The notes: a model not told the origin generated them from the sequence alone. Positions 36,730 to 44,645 are shown, counted from the stretch's first letter. The stretch: 64,000 nucleotides of DNA from Zavarzinella sp. (GCA_041399155.1 JAWKTI010000001.1:62001-126000), one strand, 5' to 3'. Made by a program: numbers and translations.

Positions 36730-37677
36730 ATGAGATTACAGATGAGCGACGAGTTGAAGCGACTTCGCACGGCACTAGCCGAGATCGCCAAAGTGGCTAT
36801 TGCAGCGAGCACTGACGAGGATGAAGGTGACACAAACGACCCCACACAGGAAAAGCTCACATGCACACCCAAGTCAGTTCCCAAGAACATGCAAGTGAAG
36901 GCTGCGAGGCACGCAGTGGAGATCAACCCATTCAACCAACCTGAATTAGGTCCACTCCACATGGCTGCCCCGGAGTTGGAAGTGACGGAGATGTTTATCT
37001 CTGTCTTGACCACCAAATATTGGGGAGTAACCCCGCGTACTCTGACGGTCAGTTTCATGGAGACTACCCCGTCCGATCTGCGTCGGCGGATCATTAGCCA
37101 CTTGAACGCCTGGACTCGAACCGGTTGTATCCGCTTTGCAGAGACCAGTGGCGTCGGCGAAGTTCGGATCTCTCGCGGCAACGGTGGGTACTACTCTTAC
37201 CTTGGCACTGACATACTGCTGATCCCACGGAACCGTCAGACCATGAATCTGCAGGGGTTCACGATGAATACCCCCGAGTCAGAGTTCAAGCGAGTTATCC
37301 GGCACGAGGCTGGGCACACCCTTGGCTTTCCACATGAGCACATGCGTCGGGCGCTGGTAGCGAAGATTGACCCGGAGAAGGCGTACGCATACTTCCTCCG
37401 TACACAAGGCTGGTCAAGGACACAAGTCGATCAGCAGGTTCTTACTCCACTCAACGAGCGGTCGCTGATGGCCACCCCAGCAGATCAGACCTCCATCATG
37501 TGCTACCAGCTTCCCGGTTCGATCACCCGAGATGGAATGCCTATCCTTGGAGGGGTGGATATTAACAAGAGGGACTATGACTTCGTTGGTCAAATATATC
37601 CGAAGCCTGCGAGTGGTATCTTCGCTGACATGAGCGAAGATAGTACTGACGATTGGGAATCAGAGGAACTTGCGTAG
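36730..37677 (+). CDS. zinc metalloprotease, astacin/matrixin-like (cassette 1)
   Basis: A 315-residue protein with the metzincin zinc site HEAGHTLGFPHEH (HExxHxxGxxHE, about residues 197-209) and a Met-turn-like SIMCYQLP further on. These place it with astacin- or matrixin-type peptidases. The upstream part RTLTVSFMETTPSDLRRRII, NAWTRTGCIRFAET and GEVRISR resembles the metzincin N-terminal subdomain. No signal peptide is visible, so export is uncertain, and the Glu/Asp-rich ends are unusual. Starts at 36730 or 36742 (MSDELKRLRT) are both possible; neither has a strong ribosome binding site. It is the first gene beyond intI, oriented away from it. Confidence 0.78.
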   Translation: MRLQMSDELKRLRTALAEIAKVAIAASTDEDEGDTNDPTQEKLTCTPKSVPKNMQVKAARHAVEINPFNQPELGPLHMAAPELEVTEMFISVLTTKYWGVTPRTLTVSFMETTPSDLRRRIISHLNAWTRTGCIRFAETSGVGEVRISRGNGGYYSYLGTDILLIPRNRQTMNLQGFTMNTPESEFKRVIRHEAGHTLGFPHEHMRRALVAKIDPEKAYAYFLRTQGWSRTQVDQQVLTPLNERSLMATPADQTSIMCYQLPGSITRDGMPILGGVDINKRDYDFVGQIYPKPASGIFADMSEDSTDDWESEELA

Positions 37678-37813
37678 TATCACCCGCAAATTAAGTAATG
37701 GAAAAATTATCTGATCTTCACTAACCTTGGGGAGCAGATTTTCCACAAACCTAATTCAGTGTTACATTTGGCTGGAAAAAAACTCTTGAAAGTTGAAATT
37801 AATGGGGCTTGCA

Positions 37814-37900
37814 GTTGAGCATGTACTAAATGTGATAGCCGCATGCACCCTAACCAGCGATTGGAGCACGAATCGAATACCCCGCTAGGTTCAATGATAG
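37814..37900 (+). repeat. attC-like repeat, copy A (degenerate)
   Basis: Shares the left half of the repeat: TTGAGCATGTACTAAA, TGTGATAGCCGCATGC, then CCCTAACC directly before AGCGATTGGAGCA. Its right half has decayed to CCCCGCTAGGTTCAATGATAG. CCCTAAC is one base from the RYYYAAC box, and AACC-AGCG can pair with CGCT-A-GGTT. It lies 136 bp after the metalloprotease stop and 75 bp before the next gene. Confidence 0.5.
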
Positions 37901-37974
37901 TGAAAATGGTGATGGCCATCGCAGGGACCTGTCGCAAGCTGCACAACCAACGATTCAAAAAGGAGTGACACTTA

Positions 37975-38577
37975 ATGTCAACAAACGTTGAAACGGCTGA
38001 ACCAGTATCGAATCCCTCTGTGCTACCTCCTTGGCAGATGCAAGTCGTCGGCCTTGCTGCGGTGCTGGTGGCGACAGTGCTCATCTTCTGGGCCGCTTCG
38101 TCACCTGCACACTTCGAGTTACCTATAGCCCAGTTTTTTGCGTGTGTTGGAATTGCCCTCTACTTGGCGATTTTTTTCTACGTATTCTGGCCGCAGCGTA
38201 AACTAGAAGCGAAAATCAAGCCTTTCTTTGCCACCAAGGAATTCCGCGTTGCTGGTCCGATAGTCCTTTTCTTCATGGCCCTCGGCATCATCTGGACCGT
38301 AATCCCAAAACCCGAACGCGTGTATGCCCAGATCTTTGCCCCCGACGAATTCGTTGGGTACAACATACTTACATCTGTCGAGCGTAAAGACAAGAAGCCC
38401 TTGACCTACCACTTGATCCAAAGCCGTGTAGACCCAATCAAGCTTGAAGGGATATATGTAGAATTCCCACCTGGGGAGAATACGATCGAAGCAGTTTTCA
38501 CTCACCACAACAAACGCGTGACAACGTATTTCACGCGGGGAAACGGGCAATTCGGAACTGAAGGAGAAAAACCATGA
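37975..38577 (+). CDS. three-TM membrane protein (cassette 2a)
   Basis: 200 residues with three predicted membrane helices (VVGLAAVLVATVLIFWAAS, FFACVGIALYLAIFFYVFW, VAGPIVLFFMALGIIWTVI). A C-terminal beta-rich domain of about 85 residues follows (VYAQIFAPDEFVGYNIL to YFTRGNGQFGTEG). No family is recognised. AGGAG precedes the ATG at 37975. Its stop overlaps the next gene's ATG by four bases (ATGA), so the two products are made together, perhaps as a membrane/periplasmic pair. Confidence 0.75.
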   Translation: MSTNVETAEPVSNPSVLPPWQMQVVGLAAVLVATVLIFWAASSPAHFELPIAQFFACVGIALYLAIFFYVFWPQRKLEAKIKPFFATKEFRVAGPIVLFFMALGIIWTVIPKPERVYAQIFAPDEFVGYNILTSVERKDKKPLTYHLIQSRVDPIKLEGIYVEFPPGENTIEAVFTHHNKRVTTYFTRGNGQFGTEGEKP

Positions 38578-38936
38578 CACGTACTTGTTTGCATTTCGTG
38601 ATCGTCATCGCCGTATTGGGCTTCAGCCTACAACCAAGTCGAAGCAGCGGAGCGGATAAGGAGTCGCAGGAACTCCGCATTCTTGCTGCGTCAGCCTTAG
38701 CGGACGCGAGAAAGGATTCGAAATTTGGGAATGACTTTAAAGATGTTGATGTTCGGAGGGCCTTTAAGAACGGCAATGTCGTCGCTGTGGTGCTGCAGAT
38801 TAACTATCGTGGTGAAGAGATACGGCAGATCATTGTCTCCATAATCTACAACGAGAACACTAAGGTAAACCACCTAAAGACCCTCCCTGCGGACGACCCC
38901 GACGCGAAATTGATTAAGAAACTTCTTGGGCTGTAG
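38574..38936 (+). CDS. small secreted protein (cassette 2b)
   Basis: 120 residues with a signal peptide (CLHFVIVIAVLGFSLQPSRSSGA). The mature part is a small alpha/beta domain (LRILAASALADARKDSK, VVAVVLQINYRGEEIRQIIV). Its ATG overlaps the stop of the three-TM gene, which indicates coupling. No family is recognised. An attC-like repeat begins about 115 bp after its stop. Confidence 0.7.
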   Translation: MTRTCLHFVIVIAVLGFSLQPSRSSGADKESQELRILAASALADARKDSKFGNDFKDVDVRRAFKNGNVVAVVLQINYRGEEIRQIIVSIIYNENTKVNHLKTLPADDPDAKLIKKLLGL

Positions 38937-39050
38937 GGTGGAAACTGCGGACGCCAAAAAATGCAATCTGCATGACAAACAAGAGTGAATGGATTTTTCT
39001 GCTCATCTTGGCTTGGTGTAGGCATGTTAGCTCTCCCCAGCCTACAACTG

Positions 39051-39147
39051 TGTGCAAGACTAAGAGTGACGGCCGCAGGCGGCATAAGTAAGCGATTGGA
39101 GCAGGAATCGCTTCGTATTCACTCCGCGACTCTGCTTAATCGCGGAC
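39051..39147 (+). repeat. attC-like repeat, copy B
   Basis: Contains GTGACGGCCGCAGGCGGC, then GCGATTGGAGCAG at 39092-39104 and CTGCTTAATCGC at 39132-39143. These two pair as a stem (one mismatch) with a single unpaired G, separated by a 27-nt loop. The right end is GCGGACC. The next gene starts 29 bp later. Confidence 0.65.
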
Positions 39148-39175
39148 CCGTTCTTCAACTTGAGAACTACTGAGC

Positions 39176-39919
39176 ATGGCAAATCAGCTTTCAGAATTTG
39201 GTGAAACTGCTAAGGGGCTTTCTCGCAATCCTCTCGGGATCATCGCACTTTTTATTGTCCTCGTTTACGGGTTTGCCTGCTTGGTTGTAGGAGTTGGCAA
39301 GACCGAGCCCTGTGAGCGATCGCCACTCATTTGGTTCTTAGTAATATTTCCGGTGATGGTGCTCGGGGTATTCGCGTGGCTCGTAAGCCGCCATCACAAA
39401 AAACTGTATGCGCCAACTGACTACAAAGATGAGACGCACTTTGTTGCGACAATCAATCCTGATCTGAATCTGCTCCAAGTCGCAAAACGTCAACCTGAGA
39501 TTCCTAATGTCGGGTTCGAGGCTACGTTATCTAGCGTTGAGAAGAATGTCGCGGACGTAAATCCGGATCGTGCCGAGGAACGGTCCGCGTTATACAATCA
39601 GTGCCGGGGCCTGTTTGTAACGCATGTCCTCTATCCTTCTAAGGATGCAACCATGGAATTTGACATCTTTATCTATTTGATACGGCACAAGTCAACTGAT
39701 TTCGACGACATTGCCGAAGTGGACTTCTTCTTTGGGCATTATTGGGGCAACCGCATATTCAAGGCGACCAAGATTCGCGGGCTATTCGGTGTTAGGACTT
39801 CAGCATATGGAGCCTTCCTTTGCACTTGCCGTGTGAAAATGAAGGACGGCACAACTTTATCTCTCCATAGATACATTGACTTCGAGATGGGCCGGGCTGT
39901 CGCAGCCAAGACTGCCTAG
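39176..39919 (+). CDS. TM-pYEATS protein (cassette 3)
   Basis: 247 residues. Two N-terminal membrane helices (LGIIALFIVLVYGFACLVVG and IWFLVIFPVMVLGVFAWLV) precede a cytoplasmic linker. A C-terminal domain (about residues 135-240) resembles the prokaryotic YEATS domain: FDIFIYLIRHKSTDFDDI, FFFGHYWGNRIFKAT, SAYGAFLCTCRVKMKDG and LHRYIDFEMG. TM-pYEATS proteins have been predicted from gene context to take part in stress or conflict signalling. The assignment rests on recalled patterns. The ATG at 39176 overlaps a TGA as TGAGCATG. An ISKra4-type element has inserted 41 bp after its stop. Confidence 0.65.
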   Translation: MANQLSEFGETAKGLSRNPLGIIALFIVLVYGFACLVVGVGKTEPCERSPLIWFLVIFPVMVLGVFAWLVSRHHKKLYAPTDYKDETHFVATINPDLNLLQVAKRQPEIPNVGFEATLSSVEKNVADVNPDRAEERSALYNQCRGLFVTHVLYPSKDATMEFDIFIYLIRHKSTDFDDIAEVDFFFGHYWGNRIFKATKIRGLFGVRTSAYGAFLCTCRVKMKDGTTLSLHRYIDFEMGRAVAAKTA

Positions 39920-39951
39920 CAGTTGCAGTGGACCTGGGCGGCGTCAAGTCT

Positions 39952-39960
39952 CTTGTGATT
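39952..39960. repeat. IS target duplication, left
   Basis: CTTGTGATT, directly repeated at 41592-41600 on the other side of the insertion sequence. A 9-bp exact duplication marks a transposition event. Confidence 0.9.
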
Positions 39961-41591
39961 GAGTGTAACCGGTCATCCGGGCAGGTTGGGTAACGGATTC
40001 GACAAATTGGGCTGTAAAAAAATGGGTCTTTCTGTGATGAGAGGTTTTCCACCACCTAGTCAACACAGGAGACCCAATAATGATTATCTCAGATTCATCT
40101 TTCGCAATCAACCCCAACTTCCTGGCTGACCAACTCGATCAGCTCTTACCAGAAGTAAAGCGTGCTGTACGAGAACGCATATCGATTCGTGATTTCGAGC
40201 AATTCGTTCAGCAACTGGTTGCCCAAATTGGTGCTTCAGTAATCTCGCTTTATCTGGAGATGCAAGGCACTGGCGATCTGGGAGAAACGATTACGACTGA
40301 GGAAGGAGAAACGTTTTATCGAAGCGACGAACCACGACAACGAACCATTCGCACCATCTTTGGCGTGCATCAGTTTCGCCAATATGTTTATGGCAGAAAT
40401 CTCGACCGCAAGACCGATTTCTATCCTGTTGATGTGGCCATTCAAATGCCAGAAGGCAAGTATTCCCTTTGGTTCCGAGAGATCATTCATCACCTTTGTG
40501 TGAACGACTCTTATCAGCAGGTGTCTGACTTGATTCAGCTGATTTTCGGGCAACAGATTCCGGTCGACAGTCTGGAACGGATTACGAATAATCTGAGTAA
40601 ACCTGCAGAGCAATTTCTGAATCAGATACCGATTCCAGCACCAGAAGAAGAGGGAAAGATTCTGGTGGTGAGTGCGGATGGCAAGGGGGTGCCGATGGTT
40701 CGCCAAACGAAACCATTCCCAGCATTCGAGAAACGTTCGTATCCTGGCAATCGGCGTATGGCAACGCTGGCTACTGTGTATTCCGTGGATGAATATGTGC
40801 GAGCACCCGAAGAGATTATTGCATCACTGTTTCGAGAAAACATGGAACATCCGCAAAAGCGTCCGCACCCGGTGGGCAAAGTAGTTGCGGGATTTTTGTC
40901 TCAATGTGATGAAGAAAGCGTGCTGATCAAGGGCACGCACCGGGCAACTGTCTGGGCAGCGGAGCAGGTCGAACGTCGCCACCAGACGAACCAGCCGTTG
41001 GTGCGACTGATGGATGGTCAGATCAGTTTGTGGGACGCTTCCGATGTCAATTTCGATTCATACGAGACCATTGATATTCTGGATATCATTCACGTTGCCA
41101 GTTATGTGTGGGATGCTGCGAAAGTTTTTGGGTCCCACCGTGAGTACCAGGAAGCATTTGCCCGGGATCGTCTGTTACGAATTCTGAAGGGTGATGTGAA
41201 GGGAGTGATCTCCGGTATGCGTCAGATGGCAAAGAAACAGCAGATGAAAGGGGAACGGTTGAAGAAAATCAATCAGGTCTGCAACTACCTTGAAAGGAAT
41301 AGCCAACGCATGCGGTATGACACCTATTTGCAACAGGGACTACCAATTGCCACAGGGGTCATTGAAGGAGCTTGTCGCCATCTGGTGATGGATCGGATGT
41401 GCCGGACGGGCATGCGATGGACAACCAAAGGAGCACAGGCGATGCTGCACGCCCGAGCCATCCATCAGGCTTGTAAAACCACCGATTTTCATACTTACCT
41501 GGCTAACCAGGAATACCAAAGAACAGCTCAATACCGCAAACTGCTAAACTTACCTCACCTACCACCACTGCCCGGATGACCGGTTACACTC
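39961..41591 (+). mobile_element. ISKra4-family insertion sequence, intact
   Basis: A 1631-bp element with perfect 24-bp terminal inverted repeats: left at 39961-39984 beginning GAGTGTAACCGG, right at 41568-41591 ending CCGGTTACACTC. It is bounded by a 9-bp target duplication (CTTGTGATT). It carries one full-length transposase. Perfect ends and an exact duplication indicate a recent insertion. It lies inside an integron-like unit, after the TM-pYEATS gene and before repeat copy C. Confidence 0.92.
40080..41579 (+). CDS. ISKra4-family transposase
   Basis: A 499-residue transposase of the ISKra4 type. An N-terminal helical region (LDQLLPEVKRAVRERISIRDFE) is followed by a YRSDEPRQRTIRTIFG zinc-finger-like/beta segment. 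The presumed DDE core comprises VVSADGKGVPM, RLMDGQISLWDASDV and, near the end, GVIEGACRHLVMDRM with the catalytic Glu and MRWTTKGAQAMLHARA. The gene fills almost the whole element and its stop lies within the right terminal repeat. A GGAGA sequence precedes the ATG at 40080. Confidence 0.92.
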   Translation: MIISDSSFAINPNFLADQLDQLLPEVKRAVRERISIRDFEQFVQQLVAQIGASVISLYLEMQGTGDLGETITTEEGETFYRSDEPRQRTIRTIFGVHQFRQYVYGRNLDRKTDFYPVDVAIQMPEGKYSLWFREIIHHLCVNDSYQQVSDLIQLIFGQQIPVDSLERITNNLSKPAEQFLNQIPIPAPEEEGKILVVSADGKGVPMVRQTKPFPAFEKRSYPGNRRMATLATVYSVDEYVRAPEEIIASLFRENMEHPQKRPHPVGKVVAGFLSQCDEESVLIKGTHRATVWAAEQVERRHQTNQPLVRLMDGQISLWDASDVNFDSYETIDILDIIHVASYVWDAAKVFGSHREYQEAFARDRLLRILKGDVKGVISGMRQMAKKQQMKGERLKKINQVCNYLERNSQRMRYDTYLQQGLPIATGVIEGACRHLVMDRMCRTGMRWTTKGAQAMLHARAIHQACKTTDFHTYLANQEYQRTAQYRKLLNLPHLPPLPG

Positions 41592-41600
41592 CTTGTGATT
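41592..41600. repeat. IS target duplication, right
   Basis: CTTGTGATT, exact copy of 39952-39960, directly after the right inverted repeat of the insertion sequence. Confidence 0.9.
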
Positions 41601-41625
41601 TGGGTGTGGGTTGGGCCTCAATCGC

Positions 41626-41735
41626 GGTCCGCGATTGAGCGTATAGTAAAGGTGACGGCTGCAGGCGGACTATGTGAGCGATTGGAGCAGGAATCGCTTC
41701 GTATCCACTTTCGCGATTCTGCTCAATTGCGGACC
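41626..41735 (+). repeat. attC-like repeat, copy C (most complete)
   Basis: A 110-bp copy with 15-bp inverted ends: GGTCCGCGATTGAGC at 41626-41640 and GCTCAATTGCGGACC at 41721-41735, one mismatch. Inside, GCGATTGGAGCAG (41678-41690) pairs with CTGCTCAATTGC (41719-41730) leaving one bulged G, so two alternative stems compete for the right arm. Just before it, CTCAATCGCGG (41618-41628) looks like the right end of another copy. The next gene starts 21 bp later. Confidence 0.7.
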
Positions 41736-41756
41736 AAGCTATTTCACAGTAAAAAT

Positions 41757-42812
41757 ATGCTATACAACTTATCTAAAAACACATACCGTATTCTCCATAG
41801 CATGTTACGGAATCGAGACATGCTGTTAATGCCAACATTGTTTGTTTTTAGTGTTGCAGCTGTTGCTTCGATCCTACCATTAGCAAGGAGCCGAACCGAG
41901 AAGGGATTGTTTAGCAGCGAGTCTACAATTCTCTTAGTTCTTACTTTATTGCTACCGGTTGTCGCAACAACGATGGTCTTTATAATTCGCTTCCTTTCAG
42001 GAACCTCTGATCGCGTTCATCAAATGCGAGAACCGTGGAGGTGGGATGATGAAACTATTCAAGAACAAGTGGCCTCACTTCGTAATACTGTTCAACTCTT
42101 GGATGAGGGTAACAGAGAGTCGATCATAGGAGATATAAAGCATCGCATCTCCGAGACTGCGACCGAAGAATTTTTAGCCGAATTAAAAGTACAAGTTCGA
42201 GATGCAGACTATAGGAAAAGCATTGCGGATCGTTCGGAATCTTCGCTGAAACGCATATATCTTGAAATAGACGCGCTAGGCAGACGCGGGACGCTGAATC
42301 TTTCGATCGGCGTTATTATGGCACTCATTGGCGTGACGTTGCTCGGCTATATCGTGTTGAATGGAACTAAGGAACTCTCCAGTTCATATTCTTCCCTAGC
42401 CACGCATTTTTTTCCCCGGTTTACCGTCGTCATTCTGATTGAACTATTTTCATTTTTCTTTCTGCGTCTTTACAAGTCCAGCCTTGATGAGATCAAGTAC
42501 TTTCAAAACGAGGCAACTAATTTAGAGATGCGTTTTACTGCGTTGGACGCTGTATTGCACTTTGGCGATAAGCCTCTTCGGGCGAAAGTGATAGATTCTT
42601 TATTACAAACAGACCGTAATCCAATGTTGCCTACCGGGTTGTCTACCCGAGAACTCGAATCGATGAAACAGTTAGACATGAAGATGCGGTTTACGCCAGA
42701 ACACATTGTAGATTTACTGCGTGCCTCAAGATCCGAAATAACAATGGGTTGCAACGGAGCGGGAGCCCCATACGTTTTGGCCGTGGAGGAACTCTCATGC
42801 CCGGCCGCTTAA
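41757..42812 (+). CDS. four-TM membrane protein (cassette 4)
   Basis: 351 residues with four predicted membrane helices in two pairs (LLMPTLFVFSVAAVASILP, TILLVLTLLLPVVATTMVF; then LSIGVIMALIGVTLLGYIV and FTVVILIELFSFFFLRLYK). About 130 cytoplasmic residues lie between the pairs (EQVASLRNTVQLLDEG, SETATEEFLAELKVQV). The C-terminal part is helical. No family is recognised; the layout resembles membrane-embedded signalling or defence proteins. The ATG at 41757 is chosen because the frame upstream of it only runs through the attC-like repeat. The gene is AT-rich. Its stop is 8 bp before repeat copy D. Confidence 0.72.
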   Translation: MLYNLSKNTYRILHSMLRNRDMLLMPTLFVFSVAAVASILPLARSRTEKGLFSSESTILLVLTLLLPVVATTMVFIIRFLSGTSDRVHQMREPWRWDDETIQEQVASLRNTVQLLDEGNRESIIGDIKHRISETATEEFLAELKVQVRDADYRKSIADRSESSLKRIYLEIDALGRRGTLNLSIGVIMALIGVTLLGYIVLNGTKELSSSYSSLATHFFPRFTVVILIELFSFFFLRLYKSSLDEIKYFQNEATNLEMRFTALDAVLHFGDKPLRAKVIDSLLQTDRNPMLPTGLSTRELESMKQLDMKMRFTPEHIVDLLRASRSEITMGCNGAGAPYVLAVEELSCPAA

Positions 42813-42819
42813 GGCAGCC

Positions 42820-42927
42820 TCGATTGAGCATATACTAGAGGCGACGGCCGCAAGCGGCCTAAGTGAGCGATTGGAGCAGGAATCGCTTCGCATTCACTAT
42901 ACACTCCGCGACTCTGCTCAATCGCGG
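42820..42927 (+). repeat. attC-like repeat, copy D
   Basis: Starts CGATTGAGC (42821-42829) and ends GCTCAATCGCGG (42916-42927). The inner arms are GCGATTGGAGCAG (42867-42879) and CTGCTCAATCGC (42914-42925), pairing at all 12 positions with one bulged G. GCCTAAG stands just before the inner stem, close to the RYYYAAC box. It is the last copy and marks the far end of the island, 41 bp before the stop of the GYF_2-TM2 gene. Confidence 0.7.
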
Positions 42928-42967
42928 TAACCCATTCCGTACTTGCTCGCCACATGTAGGCTCCCGC

Positions 42968-43549
42968 TTAGAACCATTCTTTTTTGCCGACGATCGTTTC
43001 CCGATAAAACTGCTTTGGTGGTTTCACCAGGTACAGGATCCCTTCAACAAAAGAAAGAACACTGGTCATGCCACAGGTAAACAGATTCATCAAAATGTGC
43101 AGCACGCCTGCCATCGGAAAGCCCAGGTAGAACTTGTGGATGCCAAAAATACCCACCGTGATGGCCAGAATGCCTGCCACCATTTTGGTATTGTTCACTT
43201 CGGCTTCGTTGTAGCCCGGAAGATATTCATCTTCGTCTTCGAATCGCCTGCGTGATCGGGGTCTGCGTTGTTCCGGATAGTAATCGTCTTCCTCTGCCCG
43301 CCTGCGACGTGGCCCACGGTCGCGGGATTCGGTGCGGTCCGGTTCGTAGTCAAATCTCGGGCGTTCCTCTTCCCGACGTGCGGGAAAAAGCCCCGAAATT
43401 GTGCGGGCTTCCACCCAGTCTTCCATTCCTTCCTGCCAGACCAGATCACGACGCATTAATTGGCCTTTTTCCGCCAACTGCTGTAATTCTGCTTGGGATA
43501 CCGGGCCAAACCGGTCTTCACCGTCGCTGTAAAACCAAGTCTGAGACAA
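42968..43549 (-). CDS. GYF_2-TM2 domain membrane protein
   Basis: The N-terminal GYF_2 domain (TWFYSDGEDRFGPVSQAELQ, DLVWQEGMEDWVEA) is followed by an Arg/Glu-rich disordered linker. A C-terminal TM2 domain has two helices (MVAGILAITVGIFGIHKFYLGF and MNLFTCGMTSVLSFVEGILYLV). The protein probably sits in the membrane with the GYF_2 part in the cytoplasm binding proline-rich partners. A strong AAAAGGAG lies about 7 nt before TTG at 43549 and no ATG is suitable, so translation most likely starts at TTG. It is the first gene beyond the integron-like array. Confidence 0.85.
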   Translation of the reverse strand: MSQTWFYSDGEDRFGPVSQAELQQLAEKGQLMRRDLVWQEGMEDWVEARTISGLFPARREEERPRFDYEPDRTESRDRGPRRRRAEEDDYYPEQRRPRSRRRFEDEDEYLPGYNEAEVNNTKMVAGILAITVGIFGIHKFYLGFPMAGVLHILMNLFTCGMTSVLSFVEGILYLVKPPKQFYRETIVGKKEWF

Positions 43550-43685
43550 TGTTCTACTCCTTTTACGCACCCCATGGAACTTTCCTGGGTGCGAAATCTG
43601 GTCCGGAAGGTAATTCGTACAGACGTGCGTTTCATTTCGTTAATAATTTGTAAAATAGCAAAAATATTCCATTTTGTAACTTTTC

Positions 43686-44645
43686 ATGACTGCACCGACA
43701 GTAAATCAGCCCACAAAAATGAAAAAATGGCACTGGTTTCTCATTTTCGTGCTCGTGGGGTATTTTTCTACCGGTCTGGTGCAGATTCAGCCCGAAGAGC
43801 GTGGCGTGGTGCGTCGCTTTGGCAAAATAGTGGCCCACCCTGGACCGGGTTTGTGGATCGGCTGGCCATACGGCATTGATCGCGTCGATCGGATTCGGGT
43901 GGCCTCTGTCCAACGCACGCACGTGGGCTATTTTCCGGAAGAATTGGACAGTAATCCCGTGGGGCAATTGTTGACAGGCGACCAGAATCTGGTCAATCTG
44001 CAGGTAGCAGTGGATTATTCGGTAGGTAAAGAGACCCGCGACTGGGAACGATTTCTGGTGCACCAGAACCAGGTGGAAGCGATTATTCAGCAAACAACCA
44101 TGGCGATCCTTTCCCACTGGACCAGCACAAAAAATATTGATGACATCCTTTTGCGTGGCAATCTGGAAATCCCCGCTGCGTTAACGGTGCAGTTGCAGCA
44201 AGTGCTTGCAGCACAAGAACTTGGGATCGAAATTCTGCAGTCGAGTGTGGTATATCTTGCCCCACCTGAAGAGGTGCGGAGTGCCTTCGATGCCGTCAAC
44301 CAGGCACAGACGCAGGCACGTGCGATTGAACAACGGGCTGAAGAAGAAGCAGCACGCAGACGGCAGGAAGCATTTTCGCAGGCGGACCAGTTGGAACAGC
44401 AGGCAACGGCAAATGCCACCAACGTGGTGACGATTGCCAACGCCGAAGCGGCCCGTTTTGAGGCACGCCGAGTGCGGTACCAGGAACTTTTGGTGAAGAA
44501 TCCCCAGATTCTGGAATCGATCTGGTGGGATGAAATGGGCCGCACCTGGGCCGCGTTTCAAAAAAACGGCAAGGTTGACCTGCTGGATAACTATCTGGGC
44601 CCAGATGGCCTGGATCTGTTACAATTTGCACCCGGAAAAAAGTAG
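43686..44645 (+). CDS. HflK-like SPFH/band 7 membrane protein
   Basis: 319 residues: one N-terminal membrane helix (WHWFLIFVLVGYFSTGLVQI), then the SPFH domain (EERGVVRRFGKIVAHPGPGLW and YGIDRVDRIRVASVQRT, QNLVNLQVAVDYSV), then an Ala/Glu/Gln-rich coiled coil (QTQARAIEQRAEEEAARRRQ). This matches HflK, which with HflC surrounds the FtsH protease, but no hflC-like partner is adjacent. It may form its own SPFH assembly. It is 32-47 bp upstream of a Cap15-like gene on the same strand. Confidence 0.85.
   Translation: MTAPTVNQPTKMKKWHWFLIFVLVGYFSTGLVQIQPEERGVVRRFGKIVAHPGPGLWIGWPYGIDRVDRIRVASVQRTHVGYFPEELDSNPVGQLLTGDQNLVNLQVAVDYSVGKETRDWERFLVHQNQVEAIIQQTTMAILSHWTSTKNIDDILLRGNLEIPAALTVQLQQVLAAQELGIEILQSSVVYLAPPEEVRSAFDAVNQAQTQARAIEQRAEEEAARRRQEAFSQADQLEQQATANATNVVTIANAEAARFEARRVRYQELLVKNPQILESIWWDEMGRTWAAFQKNGKVDLLDNYLGPDGLDLLQFAPGKK

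Larger units (their letters stand above)
35469..42927 (+). mobile_element. candidate chromosomal integron with cassette array
   Basis: intI on the minus strand is followed by five cassette-sized transcription units, all on the plus strand (36730-42812). Each is followed by a copy of a 90-110 bp structured repeat. The repeat copies are at 37814-37900 (degenerate), 39051-39147, 41626-41735 and 42820-42927. One unit has been enlarged by an ISKra4-type insertion sequence. Gene content, lack of CACGTG hexamers and short leader regions set the block apart from the flanking carB and GYF_2-TM2 genes. IntI is certain; calling the repeats attC sites is inference. Confidence 0.65.

Noticed and set aside
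41595..41756. Longer N-terminus for the four-TM protein
   Set aside because: The extension runs through repeat copy C and the IS target duplication. The ATG at 41757 is the first credible start after the repeat.
37814..42927. CRISPR array
   Set aside because: The repeats are about 90-110 bp, more than 1 kb apart and separated by genes. No cas gene is present.
38985..42943. Recurring peptide with TAAGG, RLEQESLRIHS and ATLLNRG in short frames at 39.0, 41.6 and 42.9 kb
   Set aside because: It is the translation of the attC-like repeat in one frame. The frames lack good starts and differ in phase relative to the real genes, so it is an artefact of the repeated DNA.
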